In this document: in pieces, positions 7,702 to 15,805 of the stretch
How positions within the stretch are numbered: position 1 is the stretch's first letter
Layout of the letters: every line of letters starts with the position of its first letter
From: JAWXCB01 sp034440455
GTDB taxonomy: Bacteria > Bacteroidota > Bacteroidia > Chitinophagales > CAIOSU01
NCBI GenBank assembly: GCA_034440455.1
Contig: JAWXCB010000084.1
Span: 1 to 22,803, forward strand
Length of the DNA stretch: 22,803 nucleotides
Reading direction: 5' to 3'
Made by a program: the position numbers and the translations under genes
Notes under the pieces: model-generated
What the model saw: only the letters and a program-made list of their open reading frames with translations
What the model was told of the DNA's origin: nothing
Databases searched by the model: none

Positions 7702-8982
7702 TCAGAAGATTACAGAGAAGGAGTGCAGATAGTTTTCAAAAGTGTAGTTAATCTGCCATTGGTAGCGGTGGCAGATTTCTTTTACAATGGATAACCCCAA
7801 GCCGCTGCTTGCAGTTTCAGACGATGAAACTGCGAAGCGCTTAAACAGTTTTTCTTTGTTCAATGCTTCTGTTCCCGTGTTTTGAATTTGAAGCATGTTA
7901 TCCTTGAGTTGAATGATTATCGTGCTGTTTTTCGGTGTGTGGCGGATGGCGTTTATCAGCAAATTGTTGAGCAGAATTTCTAAAAGCAGTTTGTTGCACG
8001 CAAGCGTCAACGGTTGTTTTACTTCATGGCTGAGATTCTGGTTTTTATCCTGAATGTAATCGGCAAGCAGTTCAGTGCTTTGTGTCAGCACGGTTGAAAC
8101 ATCAAGGTTTTCGGTTTCAGCAAACTGGCTATTATCAATTTTTGCCAGCAGCAACAGATTTTTATTCACTCTTGAAATCCGGGAAAGCGGCAATTCAATT
8201 GCATTTAATATCTCGGATTGCTCTGCGGTGAGGTGTTTGTTTTGCAAGAGTAAATCTGTTTTTGATTTTAAAACAGCCAATGGCGTTTGTAGTTCGTGCG
8301 ATGCGTTTTCGAGGAAAGTTTTCTGCTGGCTGTAAACGGAAATGTTTTTGTCAATCAGTTTATGTAGCGACTGATTGAGTTCTTCAAATTCTTCAATGTC
8401 GGTTTGCTCAAATCGAATGGGTTTTCCTTCAGTCAAATCAAAGGACTTCAGCTTATGGAGCGTATTTTGAAATGGCTGCCAGATGCGTTTAGAAATTTTT
8501 CTGTTCAGAAATATGAAACCAGCAACCAGCAACACAACAAACAGCAATGTTACCAAAGCAATCGCCACTACTGTTTCATCTGCTTCCTCTACGTTGGTTT
8601 CAATCGCCAGATGATAGAACTTGCCATTCACTTTTATAGAAGATGACAACCCGCGAAAGCGGTCAACTTCATCGCTGATATATTCATTTTGCCTTGTAAA
8701 AGTGTAAACGCTGTCTCTTTCTTTTGGCTGGCTGATAGGCGTCAGTCTTGAACCCGGTTGCAGCGTATTCCAAAGCAGCAACGTCTCATTCAGTTCTTTT
8801 TCATCAAGCTGAATATTGCCGAGTTTGTTTTCTATCCGTTGTTTTATGATGAGATTGTGTTCGTCTAACTCCTCCATCCAAATAGAATTGACCACGAAAT
8901 AATAAACGGGAATGCTGCACGCTAAAATTACAAGGGCGTAAATCGTGAACGCTTTAAACGGTTTGTTTAGCAGTTTGCTCAT
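7702..8982 (-). CDS. Two-component sensor histidine kinase
   Basis: The product is a 426-aa inner-membrane sensor kinase. TM1 is at about 9-28 and TM2 at about 137-160, enclosing a periplasmic sensor of about 105 residues without a recognised fold. A HAMP-like linker follows. The DHp helix has the H-box LENASHELQTPLAVLKSK, with phosphoacceptor His229. The HATPase_c domain has LLNNLLINAIRHTPKN as N-box and GLGLSIVKEICHRY as G2 box. The G1 motif reads QNTGT rather than DxGxG, with Asn for Asp, as in many Bacteroidota kinases. I chose the ATG at 8982 because it makes a 4-bp ATGA overlap with the regulator stop; a GTG three codons upstream is less likely. It works with the adjacent response regulator. 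Confidence 0.95.
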   Translation of the reverse strand: MSKLLNKPFKAFTIYALVILACSIPVYYFVVNSIWMEELDEHNLIIKQRIENKLGNIQLDEKELNETLLLWNTLQPGSRLTPISQPKERDSVYTFTRQNEYISDEVDRFRGLSSSIKVNGKFYHLAIETNVEEADETVVAIALVTLLFVVLLVAGFIFLNRKISKRIWQPFQNTLHKLKSFDLTEGKPIRFEQTDIEEFEELNQSLHKLIDKNISVYSQQKTFLENASHELQTPLAVLKSKTDLLLQNKHLTAEQSEILNAIELPLSRISRVNKNLLLLAKIDNSQFAETENLDVSTVLTQSTELLADYIQDKNQNLSHEVKQPLTLACNKLLLEILLNNLLINAIRHTPKNSTIIIQLKDNMLQIQNTGTEALNKEKLFKRFAVSSSETASSGLGLSIVKEICHRYQWQINYTFENYLHSFSVIF

Positions 8983-9653
8983 GATTCCCACTTATATCCG
9001 GTTCCGTATATCGTCTTCAGATAATTGCCGCAACCAGCTTCGCTCAATTTCTTTTTCAAATTTTTTATGTGCGCATACACGAAATCGTGATTGTCAAACA
9101 TATCCGCGATGTCGCCTGAAAGATGCTCCGCCAATGCTCCTTTTGAAATAACCCTGTTTTTGTTGCCGATAAAAAAGAGCAATAAGTCAAACTCCTTCTT
9201 AGTAAGGTTGACGGGCTTATTTTTTATAGATACGGTTTTGCCCGGCAAATCAATCATAATCTCATTTTGTTCGATAACATTTGAATTATTGAACTGCTTT
9301 CTGCGGATAACAGAATGTATCCTTGCAGATAATTCCGAATGATGAAAAGGCTTGGCGAGATAATCGTCCGCGCCCGTTTGCAGTCCTTTTATTTTATCTT
9401 CAAGAGAGTTTTTAGCGGAAATGATAATCACACCATCTTGCTTGTTCTCGCGTTTCAGAAGTTCCAGCAACCTGATACCATCACCGCCCGGAAGCATTAA
9501 GTCCAAAAGAATACAGTCATATTGATACCCTGTGATTTTGTCGGTTGCTTTCTGATAAGTGGAAGCTATCTCGCACAGGTAGTTTTCCGATGAAAGATAC
9601 TTTGCTATATCCAGCGCGAGTTCTGTTTCATCTTCAATAATCAGAATTTTCAC
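8979..9653 (-). CDS. OmpR/PhoB-family response regulator
   Basis: This 224-aa regulator has a receiver domain at 1-115: acidic pocket Glu7/Asp8, phosphoacceptor Asp51 in CILLDLMLPGGDG, Ser79 and Lys101 (YLAKPF). A winged-helix DNA-binding domain follows (about 127-224), with LTKKEFDLLLFFIGNKNRV, VYAHIKNLKKKLSEAG and IYGTGYKW. The start is GTG at 9653, giving the normal N-terminus KILIIEDE. It is the first gene of the run regulator > kinase > PepSY-like > receptor. By analogy with such gene orders it probably controls this operon. No clear promoter consensus is seen in the 98 bp upstream. Confidence 0.96.
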   Translation of the reverse strand: MKILIIEDETELALDIAKYLSSENYLCEIASTYQKATDKITGYQYDCILLDLMLPGGDGIRLLELLKRENKQDGVIIISAKNSLEDKIKGLQTGADDYLAKPFHHSELSARIHSVIRRKQFNNSNVIEQNEIMIDLPGKTVSIKNKPVNLTKKEFDLLLFFIGNKNRVISKGALAEHLSGDIADMFDNHDFVYAHIKNLKKKLSEAGCGNYLKTIYGTGYKWES

Positions 9654-9751
9654 GGCTCTAATTTACCGTTTGAATTCTGAATACTTTTTGAATGGGTAGA
9701 AATAGAGCTTGGCAATTACCGGCAAGGAGAAAACGAAAACACCCCGAAATC

Positions 9752-10822
9752 CTAAACAGATAATTCGCCCAGTTTCTTTTCAAACTTTTTTAATTGGTCA
9801 TCTAACTTCTTTTTGGTTTCTGCAAAGTATTTACCCCAGTCATCAATCTTGGTGATAGTTTGGAAAGTTTCAGTTGATTTCATTTCGGTGAGTTCAAGTA
9901 TCAGCTTGTTGATTTTGCTGCGCAGGCGGGTGACTTCGGCTTTCAGTTTCACCTTCTCGCTGATTTTTTCGGAGCGCGAAACGAAGAAATTTCCCTTGTT
10001 GATTTCATCGAGGATTTCCGATACACGTTGCAAGTTGTTCTCCTGATAGGCATGCGGCAACTCATTGAAAACTTCTTCCGCCTCTTTCTTCAATTCTTCC
10101 GCTACCTTGTCGGGGTGGCATTTGCGTGTCGCTTCCCGGTATTTTCTTTTGAGTTCCGTCTGTTGTTCATCGCTCAGGTCAAAATGTTTCTTTGATTTCG
10201 TTTCTTCGTATTGTTTATGGTACTCCTCATAATCTTTCTTTGCTTCCTCAAATTCTCTTTCTTTTTCCTCGCTTTCCGGCACTCCCATTTTCAACAACTC
10301 TAATTTCAGTTTCAGGATTTTGCTGATGACCTCTCCAAGTTGTTGGTTATGTCTGATGCCAAATTCAACAACTAACTTTTCCGCATCTGCCTTTTCGTTG
10401 CTGATAGAGGTGAGCTCCATCTCAAGCACCTTAATCTCCACTTTCAGCGCATTCACTTCCGGGTCTTCGTAAAGGGCAAGCTGCTGATAGCGGTTTATGA
10501 ATAGCTCAATCTTGCTTACAGCATCAGAATACCGCTTCGCCTCAATGTCACGTATCACTTCGTTAAGCTCTGCGCTGAATGACATGCTGCGCAGTTTGGA
10601 AAGCTGCGCAGGTAGTTCATCCGTTTCGCCCAGCGCGATAAAGTTTTTTACTACTTGCAGCCGCTTCACCAACTTGCCGATGTCAATTTCTGCTGCTGTC
10701 TTTTCTCCGAAGTAATGCTCCACCAATCGGTTGAACTCATTAATAAATTGCAGCGACAGTTCGTAATCTCCTTTAGTGTGGAGTTTTCGGCAAACCTGCA
10801 AGATGCCTGATAAAATCCTCAC
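9752..10822 (-). CDS. Coiled-coil protein with an internal J-domain
   Basis: This predicted cytoplasmic protein is about 356 aa and highly charged, with no signal peptide or membrane segment. A helical N-terminal part (1-120) is followed by a coiled coil (about 122-215). A J-domain follows at about 216-272: LKRKYREATRKCHPDKVAEE has the HPD motif at 236-238 that stimulates DnaK-type ATPases. A second coiled coil runs from about 285 to the end. Placing the J-domain between coiled coils, without the G/F-rich and zinc domains of DnaJ, makes this a specialised co-chaperone-like protein of unknown client. The start is uncertain: the frame opens with GTG at 10822 and could begin elsewhere. It follows the RSH gene by 49 bp on the same strand and may be co-transcribed. 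A specific function is not recognised. Confidence 0.75.
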   Translation of the reverse strand: MRILSGILQVCRKLHTKGDYELSLQFINEFNRLVEHYFGEKTAAEIDIGKLVKRLQVVKNFIALGETDELPAQLSKLRSMSFSAELNEVIRDIEAKRYSDAVSKIELFINRYQQLALYEDPEVNALKVEIKVLEMELTSISNEKADAEKLVVEFGIRHNQQLGEVISKILKLKLELLKMGVPESEEKEREFEEAKKDYEEYHKQYEETKSKKHFDLSDEQQTELKRKYREATRKCHPDKVAEELKKEAEEVFNELPHAYQENNLQRVSEILDEINKGNFFVSRSEKISEKVKLKAEVTRLRSKINKLILELTEMKSTETFQTITKIDDWGKYFAETKKKLDDQLKKFEKKLGELSV

Positions 10823-10871
10823 TCTCGGGATGCGAGCCAGAGCGAGTATCTACAAAGTAAAGAAGAAGCAA

Positions 10872-13097
10872 TCACTGCCTGCTAATCGAAAGTAATCCTT
10901 CAATGCTTTTCAGGCGGTTGATGAGCACATCCAATTGAGCCGTGTCATGCACAAAAAGCGTGATGGTGCCTTCAAAGATGCCGTCTTTCGTATCAAGCGA
11001 AATGGAGCGCATGTTGATTTTCATATCGCTTGAAATGATGTTGGTGATTTTGTTCATCACTCCGATGTCGTCAATACCGCTGATTTTCAGTTCGGTGAGG
11101 AAGGCGATTTCGTGTTGTTTGGTCCAGCGTGTTTTGATGATGCGATAGCCGTAGTTGCTCATCAATTGTGTGGCGTTCGGGCAGTTGGTTTTGTGAATTT
11201 TAATGCCTTCGTTGATGGTGATGAAGCCAAACACATCATCGCCCGGAATCGGGTTGCAGCATGGGGCAAACTTGTAATCGAGCTTCTCCTTGTTGTCTCC
11301 GAAAATCAACAGCTCGGCATTTTTATTCAGCGTGTTTCTAACTGCTTCCTCAAAATTTTCCTCCTTCTGCTGCTGCTCTTTCTTTTCCGGCTCTTTCACG
11401 ACAATCAATTTGTCGCCATCAAACATCTCGCGGGTGAGCGTTTTTGTATCAATCTTTTTCGTGGCAACGCTGCCATAGAAATCCATCACAGAGTCAAGCT
11501 TGAAGTATGCTGCAAGGTCATTAAGCAACGCGGAAGACGAATTCACTTTCAGCGCTTTAAACCTGCGTTCTAAAATTTCTTTCCCTTCGGCAGCCAGCAT
11601 TTTCTGGTCTTCCTTCAGCGCGGACTTAATCTTTGATTTCGCCTTTCCCGAAACCACATAATTCAGCCAATCCTCGTTTGGCTTCTGCTTTTTGGAAGTG
11701 ATAATTTCTACCTGATCGCCATTATTCAGTTTATGGCTGAGCGGCACGAGTTTGTGATTCACCTTTGCGCCAATGCACGACAAGCCGATGTCCGTATGCA
11801 CGTCAAACGCAAAGTCGAGCGCGGTGGAGCCGGCAGGCAACCGCTTCAGTTGTCCTTTTGGAGTGAATATATAAATTTCCTGCGAGAAAAGATTCAGCCT
11901 GAAATCATCAATAAAATCAAGCGTGTTTGAATCGGGATTCTTGATGATTTCGCGCATCTTCATCAGCCATTCATCCAGCGCGGTGTCAGTCGTTCCCTCC
12001 TTATATTTAAAGTGCGCGGCATAGCCTTTCTCCGCAATCTCATCCATGCGGTCGCTGCGAATTTGCACCTCTACCCATCTGCCGCCCGGACCCATCACGG
12101 TGGTATGCAACGCTTCATAGCCGTTTGCTTTTGGATTTGAAATCCAGTCGCGCAGCCTGCGCGGGTTGGGGCGAAAAAAATCCGTGATGATGGAATAGAC
12201 TTTCCAACAGTCGGCTTTTTCGCGCTCATGCGGTGAGTCGAGTATCACGCGAATCGCAAACAAATCATACACCTGCTCAAATTCCACCCCTTGATTTTTC
12301 ATCTTGTTCCAAATCGAGTTGATGGATTTTGGTCTGCCGAATATCCTGAACTTCAGGTCTTTTTCTTTTGCAATGCGTTCTTCAATCGGCTTAATGAACT
12401 CGTTGATATATTTGGCGCGCTCGCGTTTTGATTCATTCAGTTTGTTAGCGATGAGGCGGTAAATATCCGTCTCCGTGTATTTCATCGTGAGGTCTTCGAG
12501 TTCGGACTTGATGGCATAAAAACCAAGACGATGCGCCAGCGGAGCGTAGAGAAAAGATGTTTCAGAAGCAATCTTCAACTGCTTGTTGCGCGGCATGTGT
12601 TCCAGCGTGCGCATGTTATGCAGGCGGTCGGCAATCTTGATGAGAATAACCCGCATATCATCGGTGAGCGAGAAAATGAGCTTGCGGAAATTCTCCGCCT
12701 GTTGCGAGCTTTTCAAATCAAACACCTCGCTGATTTTCGTAAGCCCGTCAACAATCTTCGCCACCGAATCGCCAAAATCTTTGCGGATTTCATCCAGCGA
12801 CACCTCTGTATCTTCGACAGTATCATGAAGCAAGGCGCAAATCACCGAAGTAACACCCAGCCCCATCTCTTCCACAGTAATTGTGGCAACAGCAAGCGGA
12901 TGCAGGATATATGGATCGCCTGATTTCCTGCGCATGTTCTTATGCGCGTTCAATGAAAGTTCAAACGCCTTGCGGAGCAACCGCCTGTCTTCCTCGCTGT
13001 TCAGGCGCGGCTTCACCACGCGCAGCAGGTGGCGGTAGTGTTTCAGGATTTCTTTCTTCTCCTGCTCGTTATCAGGCGTAAGCACAGGGTTTTCCAT
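10872..13097 (-). CDS. Bifunctional (p)ppGpp synthetase/hydrolase (RelA/SpoT homologue)
   Basis: This 741-aa long RSH enzyme makes and degrades the stringent-response alarmones ppGpp and pppGpp. The hydrolase HD domain (about 45-200) is intact, with His66, His91-Asp92 in LLHDTVEDTE, and IADRLHNMRTL. The synthetase domain (about 245-370) is also intact: GRPKSINSIWNKM, Asp278 in VYDLFAIRV, NPKANGYEALHTTV and Glu343 in WVEVQIRS. TGS follows (about 408-467), then a conserved Cys segment CCNPIPGD (613-620) with His635 and Cys639, and a C-terminal ACT domain (about 665-741). Both active sites look functional, as in the single Rel of most Bacteroidota. The start is ATG at 13097. On the minus strand TAATTTTA (13115-13122), one base off the -7 consensus, lies just upstream and may be its promoter. 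Confidence 0.96.
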   Translation of the reverse strand: MENPVLTPDNEQEKKEILKHYRHLLRVVKPRLNSEEDRRLLRKAFELSLNAHKNMRRKSGDPYILHPLAVATITVEEMGLGVTSVICALLHDTVEDTEVSLDEIRKDFGDSVAKIVDGLTKISEVFDLKSSQQAENFRKLIFSLTDDMRVILIKIADRLHNMRTLEHMPRNKQLKIASETSFLYAPLAHRLGFYAIKSELEDLTMKYTETDIYRLIANKLNESKRERAKYINEFIKPIEERIAKEKDLKFRIFGRPKSINSIWNKMKNQGVEFEQVYDLFAIRVILDSPHEREKADCWKVYSIITDFFRPNPRRLRDWISNPKANGYEALHTTVMGPGGRWVEVQIRSDRMDEIAEKGYAAHFKYKEGTTDTALDEWLMKMREIIKNPDSNTLDFIDDFRLNLFSQEIYIFTPKGQLKRLPAGSTALDFAFDVHTDIGLSCIGAKVNHKLVPLSHKLNNGDQVEIITSKKQKPNEDWLNYVVSGKAKSKIKSALKEDQKMLAAEGKEILERRFKALKVNSSSALLNDLAAYFKLDSVMDFYGSVATKKIDTKTLTREMFDGDKLIVVKEPEKKEQQQKEENFEEAVRNTLNKNAELLIFGDNKEKLDYKFAPCCNPIPGDDVFGFITINEGIKIHKTNCPNATQLMSNYGYRIIKTRWTKQHEIAFLTELKISGIDDIGVMNKITNIISSDMKINMRSISLDTKDGIFEGTITLFVHDTAQLDVLINRLKSIEGLLSISRQ

Positions 13098-13180
13098 AAT
13101 GTTTGGAGAGCAAGTAAAATTACTTACAAGACTAATGATTTAACAATTTGAAGGGCAATAAGAATTCACGAAACTTTTAT

Positions 13181-13289
13181 GGGCAGTTCTAAAAATTGCT
13201 TTTTTATCGCCTCACCCTATCCCTTTCCCCTGCCTGCCGGCAGGCAAGAAATGGAGAGGGTACAGGTGGTAGAACTTTTAGAACTGCCC
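13181..13289. mobile_element. MITE-like foldback element with nested repeat
   Basis: The 17-bp terminal inverted repeats GGGCAGTTCTAAAA(A/G)TT lie at 13181-13197 and 13273-13289 and match at 16 of 17 positions. TTAT flanks both ends (13177-13180 and 13290-13293) and could be a 4-bp target duplication. The interior, from CCTCACCCTATCCCT to GGAGAGGGT, resembles a decayed copy of the repeat found in pabB. Into it is set a perfect 16-bp palindrome TGCCTGCCGGCAGGCA (13231-13246). There is no coding capacity, so any mobility would be in trans. Confidence 0.55.
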
Positions 13290-13293
13290 TTAT

Positions 13294-13552
13294 TTCAATT
13301 TGGAATATTTTTTTCCATTATTCTGGAGTTTAGTTGCCACCCCTTTCTTTATCATTCACTGAAAATGTTTTTGGCGATGACATGAGTGAAATGCAGAAAT
13401 ACCTTATACAGACACATGCATTTTTAGAACATACCGAAGCAAAACTTAAAATCATCCCTCGATAAAGAGGAGGAGTCCATACGCGCCAATACACCCTCCG
13501 GAATTCTGAAATAATTCAAATATTTTTTATCTTTCGCAAAAATTTCCCAACC
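13294..13552. other. Non-coding stretch upstream of the DUF1579-like gene
   Basis: About 260 bp without a credible gene. It should contain the promoter for the lipoprotein gene starting at 13553. The plus strand carries TATCTTTC at 13528-13535, one base off the Bacteroidota -7 consensus, 17 bp before the start codon, but no -33 box. Nothing else is seen. Confidence 0.4.
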
Positions 13553-14203
13553 ATGAAACACTCATTTTTTCTTTCCCTGATTGCTTTGCTCATTATCACA
13601 GCATGTAACCAGCCACAGCCCGCGCCTGCTGAGGAGGCGCCCCAGAAAAAAGAAGACACCACCGCAGTTCCTGCAAGCGTAACGCCCCCTGACTCAGCCG
13701 CCACGATGGAAGCATGGACTGCTTATGCCACCCCCGGACCAATGCATGCCATGCTTGCATCATTTGACGGAGAATGGACAGGCGACCTCACCATGTGGAT
13801 GGAACCCGGCAAGCCGCCCATGAAAACCACCGGCATCGCTGTCAATAGCATGATACTCGGTGGCAGATACCAATATTCGAAGCATTCCATGCTCTTTAAC
13901 GGAATGCCGTTTGAGGGAATCAGCACGCTCGGGTATGACAACGTAAAGAAAAAATTCATCAGCTCGTGGGTTGACAACATGGGCAGCGGCATCATGCTGC
14001 TGGAAGGAACCTGGGATGAAGCAAATAAAACCATCAATTCTTCGGGCAAGCAGGTTGATCCAATGACAGGGCAGGATATGGATGTGCGCGAGGTGGTGAA
14101 AATCATTGACGACAACACGCAACTCATGCAGATGTTTATGAAATATCCGGGAGGCGAAGAATTTCAAACAATGGAAATAAAATCTACAAGAAAGGCTTCG
14201 TGA
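13553..14203 (+). CDS. DUF1579-type lipoprotein
   Basis: This 216-aa predicted lipoprotein has a signal sequence with lipobox at IITAC (Cys18). A low-complexity Pro/Ala/Glu linker (about 19-52) precedes a globular domain (about 58-212). The domain pattern is WTAYATPGPMHAMLASFDGE, then VNSMILGGRYQYSKH, GISTLGYDNVKKKFISSWVD and GTWDEANKTI. This fits the DUF1579 family, a beta-rich, lipocalin-like fold with no established biochemical role. The start ATG gives a clean signal peptide. The alpha/beta hydrolase gene follows after 34 bp on the same strand, so the two probably form a small operon. The protein is probably anchored to a membrane facing the periplasm or outside. Confidence 0.85.
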   Translation: MKHSFFLSLIALLIITACNQPQPAPAEEAPQKKEDTTAVPASVTPPDSAATMEAWTAYATPGPMHAMLASFDGEWTGDLTMWMEPGKPPMKTTGIAVNSMILGGRYQYSKHSMLFNGMPFEGISTLGYDNVKKKFISSWVDNMGSGIMLLEGTWDEANKTINSSGKQVDPMTGQDMDVREVVKIIDDNTQLMQMFMKYPGGEEFQTMEIKSTRKAS

Positions 14204-14237
14204 ACGCATTCAGGAAAAGAAGCGATACGTAACTTCG

Positions 14238-15206
14238 GTGAAAATTTCCCCGGTGAAAAAAATCTTCAGAACAATCCTGCTTCTTTTAGGGCTATTCATT
14301 TTGGTTGGAATTTCTGTTGCATTCCTTCGCCCCACCAGTATTATCTCAAAGCAAGTAGCAAAAGGAAAATTTGCGCTTCCTGAATCTCGTTTTTTGAATT
14401 GGCGCGGGGGTGATGTGCATTATGTGGATGAAGGCAGCGGGTTCCCGATTTTGATGATTCATGGCTTGGCTGGCTCGCATCGCAACTTCGGGAAGATAGC
14501 AGCGCGTCTGAAAGGTGATTACCGCATCATCCGCATTGACTTGCCGGGTTTTGGGCTGTCGGATTTGCCGCCTGTGGAAAATGCCGATTACAGAAAAATG
14601 TATCACGAGTTTTTTGCCTACTTTCTTGACACGATGCAACTCGATTCTTTTTACCTGATGGGAAATTCCATGGGCGGGTGGATGTCGTGGGAGATTGCAG
14701 CGCGTTATCCTGAGCGGGTGAAAAAACTTTTTCTGTTTTGCAGCGCAGGCTACGACATGGAAGCGATTGCTGAAAAACTAAGCGCGGGCATGAGCGCAAA
14801 TTCAACATTCGTAGAAAAAATTACCGCGAAAGGAATTCCTTCTTTTATCACAAGACGCAATATTGAATATTGCTTTGCTGAACCTTCAAGAGTAAATGAA
14901 GAAGAGGTGGCGATTGCCAATGCATTTACCAACCGGGAAACGAATTTTCACACTGTGCTCGAACTGTTGCGGCATCGCAAGGATGCGGACACTGCGCTGA
15001 TTAAAACCATTCAATGTCCGACCTTAATTATTTGGGGGAAGAAAGACAACATCATTCCCTATACCCACGCGAGCCGCTTTCACCGCGATATTCCCAACAA
15101 CAAGATGATTATCTACGAAGACTGCGGACACATCCCCATGGTGGAGCAGGTGGAACAGTTAGAGAAAGATTTCAGAGCATTTGTGGCAGACTCAACGCAT
15201 TCCTGA
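14238..15206 (+). CDS. Membrane-anchored alpha/beta hydrolase
   Basis: This 322-aa serine hydrolase starts at GTG 14238. One N-terminal membrane segment (about 10-30) would tether it. The catalytic fold follows with the oxyanion region ILMIHGLAGSHRNF, nucleophile elbow MGNSMGGW (Ser144), acid Asp270 in IIWGKKDNIIP and His298 in YEDCGHIPM, so the triad is complete. The cap region is about 170-245. The layout resembles lipases and esterases of the Psychrobacter/Moraxella type with an N-terminal hydrophobic helix, but the substrate cannot be assigned. It follows the DUF1579-like gene by 34 bp and ends at a repeat and a strong terminator. Confidence 0.9.
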   Translation: MKISPVKKIFRTILLLLGLFILVGISVAFLRPTSIISKQVAKGKFALPESRFLNWRGGDVHYVDEGSGFPILMIHGLAGSHRNFGKIAARLKGDYRIIRIDLPGFGLSDLPPVENADYRKMYHEFFAYFLDTMQLDSFYLMGNSMGGWMSWEIAARYPERVKKLFLFCSAGYDMEAIAEKLSAGMSANSTFVEKITAKGIPSFITRRNIEYCFAEPSRVNEEEVAIANAFTNRETNFHTVLELLRHRKDADTALIKTIQCPTLIIWGKKDNIIPYTHASRFHRDIPNNKMIIYEDCGHIPMVEQVEQLEKDFRAFVADSTHS

Positions 15207-15210
15207 TCGG

Positions 15211-15240
15211 TGTCATGGTGGATTTATTCCGCCACCCCTT
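15211..15240. repeat. GGATTTATTCCG hairpin repeat, copy 1
   Basis: The pattern is TGTCA-N3-GTGGATTTATTCCGCCAC-CCCTT. The arms flank a TTTATT loop. It shares TGTCA, GGATTTATTCCG and CCCT with 16313-16342. It sits directly after the hydrolase stop and would form a hairpin in its 3' UTR. Confidence 0.6.
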
Positions 15241-15282
15241 TGTCTTTTCATAAGGAGATGCCGGAACAGTCTTGCATGAAAT

Positions 15283-15314
15283 AAAAAAGGCTGTCCGTAT
15301 GGACAGCCTTTTTT
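15283..15314. terminator. Bidirectional intrinsic terminator
   Basis: A perfect stem AAAAAAGGCTGTCC / GGACAGCCTTTTTT closes a GTAT tetraloop and is followed by more T. The A-tract and T-tract on either side let it work for the hydrolase gene (+) and for convergent rpmE2 (-). Confidence 0.93.
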
Positions 15315-15332
15315 ATTTTTGGAGCAATTTAT

Positions 15333-15593
15333 TTAGGATGGTTCTGCTTTCTTTTGATACTTCTTCTGGAACTTCTCAATACGACCTGCAGAGTCAATAA
15401 ACTTCATCTTGCCTGTAAAGAACGGGTGCGATTGGTTTGAAATTTCCAACTTCACCAGCGGATATTCCTTGCCATCTTCCCACATGATAGTTTCCTTGGT
15501 GTTAGCAGTTGACTTTGAGATAAAAGAAAAGTCGCAGGAAAAGTCCTTAAATACTACGAATCTGTAGTTTTCCGGATGAATACCTTTTTTCAT
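15333..15593 (-). CDS. rpmE2: 50S ribosomal protein L31 type B
   Basis: This 86-aa ribosomal protein begins MKKGIHPENYRFVVFKD and has the conserved NQSHPFFTGKMKFIDSAGRI block. The zinc-binding CxxC pairs of type A L31 are absent, with only one Cys (CDFSF), which marks the zinc-independent type B form. It contributes to the 50S subunit and subunit bridging. Length is normal. A good -7 promoter box is at 15615-15622 and a strong terminator follows, so it is probably monocistronic. Confidence 0.96.
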   Translation of the reverse strand: MKKGIHPENYRFVVFKDFSCDFSFISKSTANTKETIMWEDGKEYPLVKLEISNQSHPFFTGKMKFIDSAGRIEKFQKKYQKKAEPS

Positions 15594-15614
15594 AGCCTTC
15601 TATTTTTAGGTCTG

Positions 15615-15622
15615 CAAATATA
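15615..15622 (-). promoter_or_regulatory. Promoter -7 box of rpmE2
   Basis: The minus strand reads TATATTTG, an exact match to TAnnTTTG. It lies about 22 nt upstream of the rpmE2 ATG, implying a short leader. The -33 region is T-rich (ATTTCTTTC) but has no exact TTTG. Confidence 0.55.
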
Positions 15623-15805
15623 ACAAGATTCTCCTGAAAGAAATACCCTTTTTTCCTGCAACTTTTTTCGCCCCCGGGTTATCAGAATAGCAGGAAACTG
15701 TGGCTGAAATGTAAAGAACATCAAGGTTTCAACAGAGGGTATAATAACTTTTTTTGTCCCTTTTGGGTTATTTGGATAGCATTAAGTGAATAAAACCGCC
15801 AAACT

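Noticed and set aside
8983..8991. GTG start for the histidine kinase
   Set aside because: The ATG at 8982 forms an ATGA overlap with the regulator stop, the usual arrangement for coupled kinase genes.
12531..12923. 130-residue plus-strand frame inside the RSH gene
   Set aside because: It is antisense to the well-conserved HD domain coding region and shows no family features.
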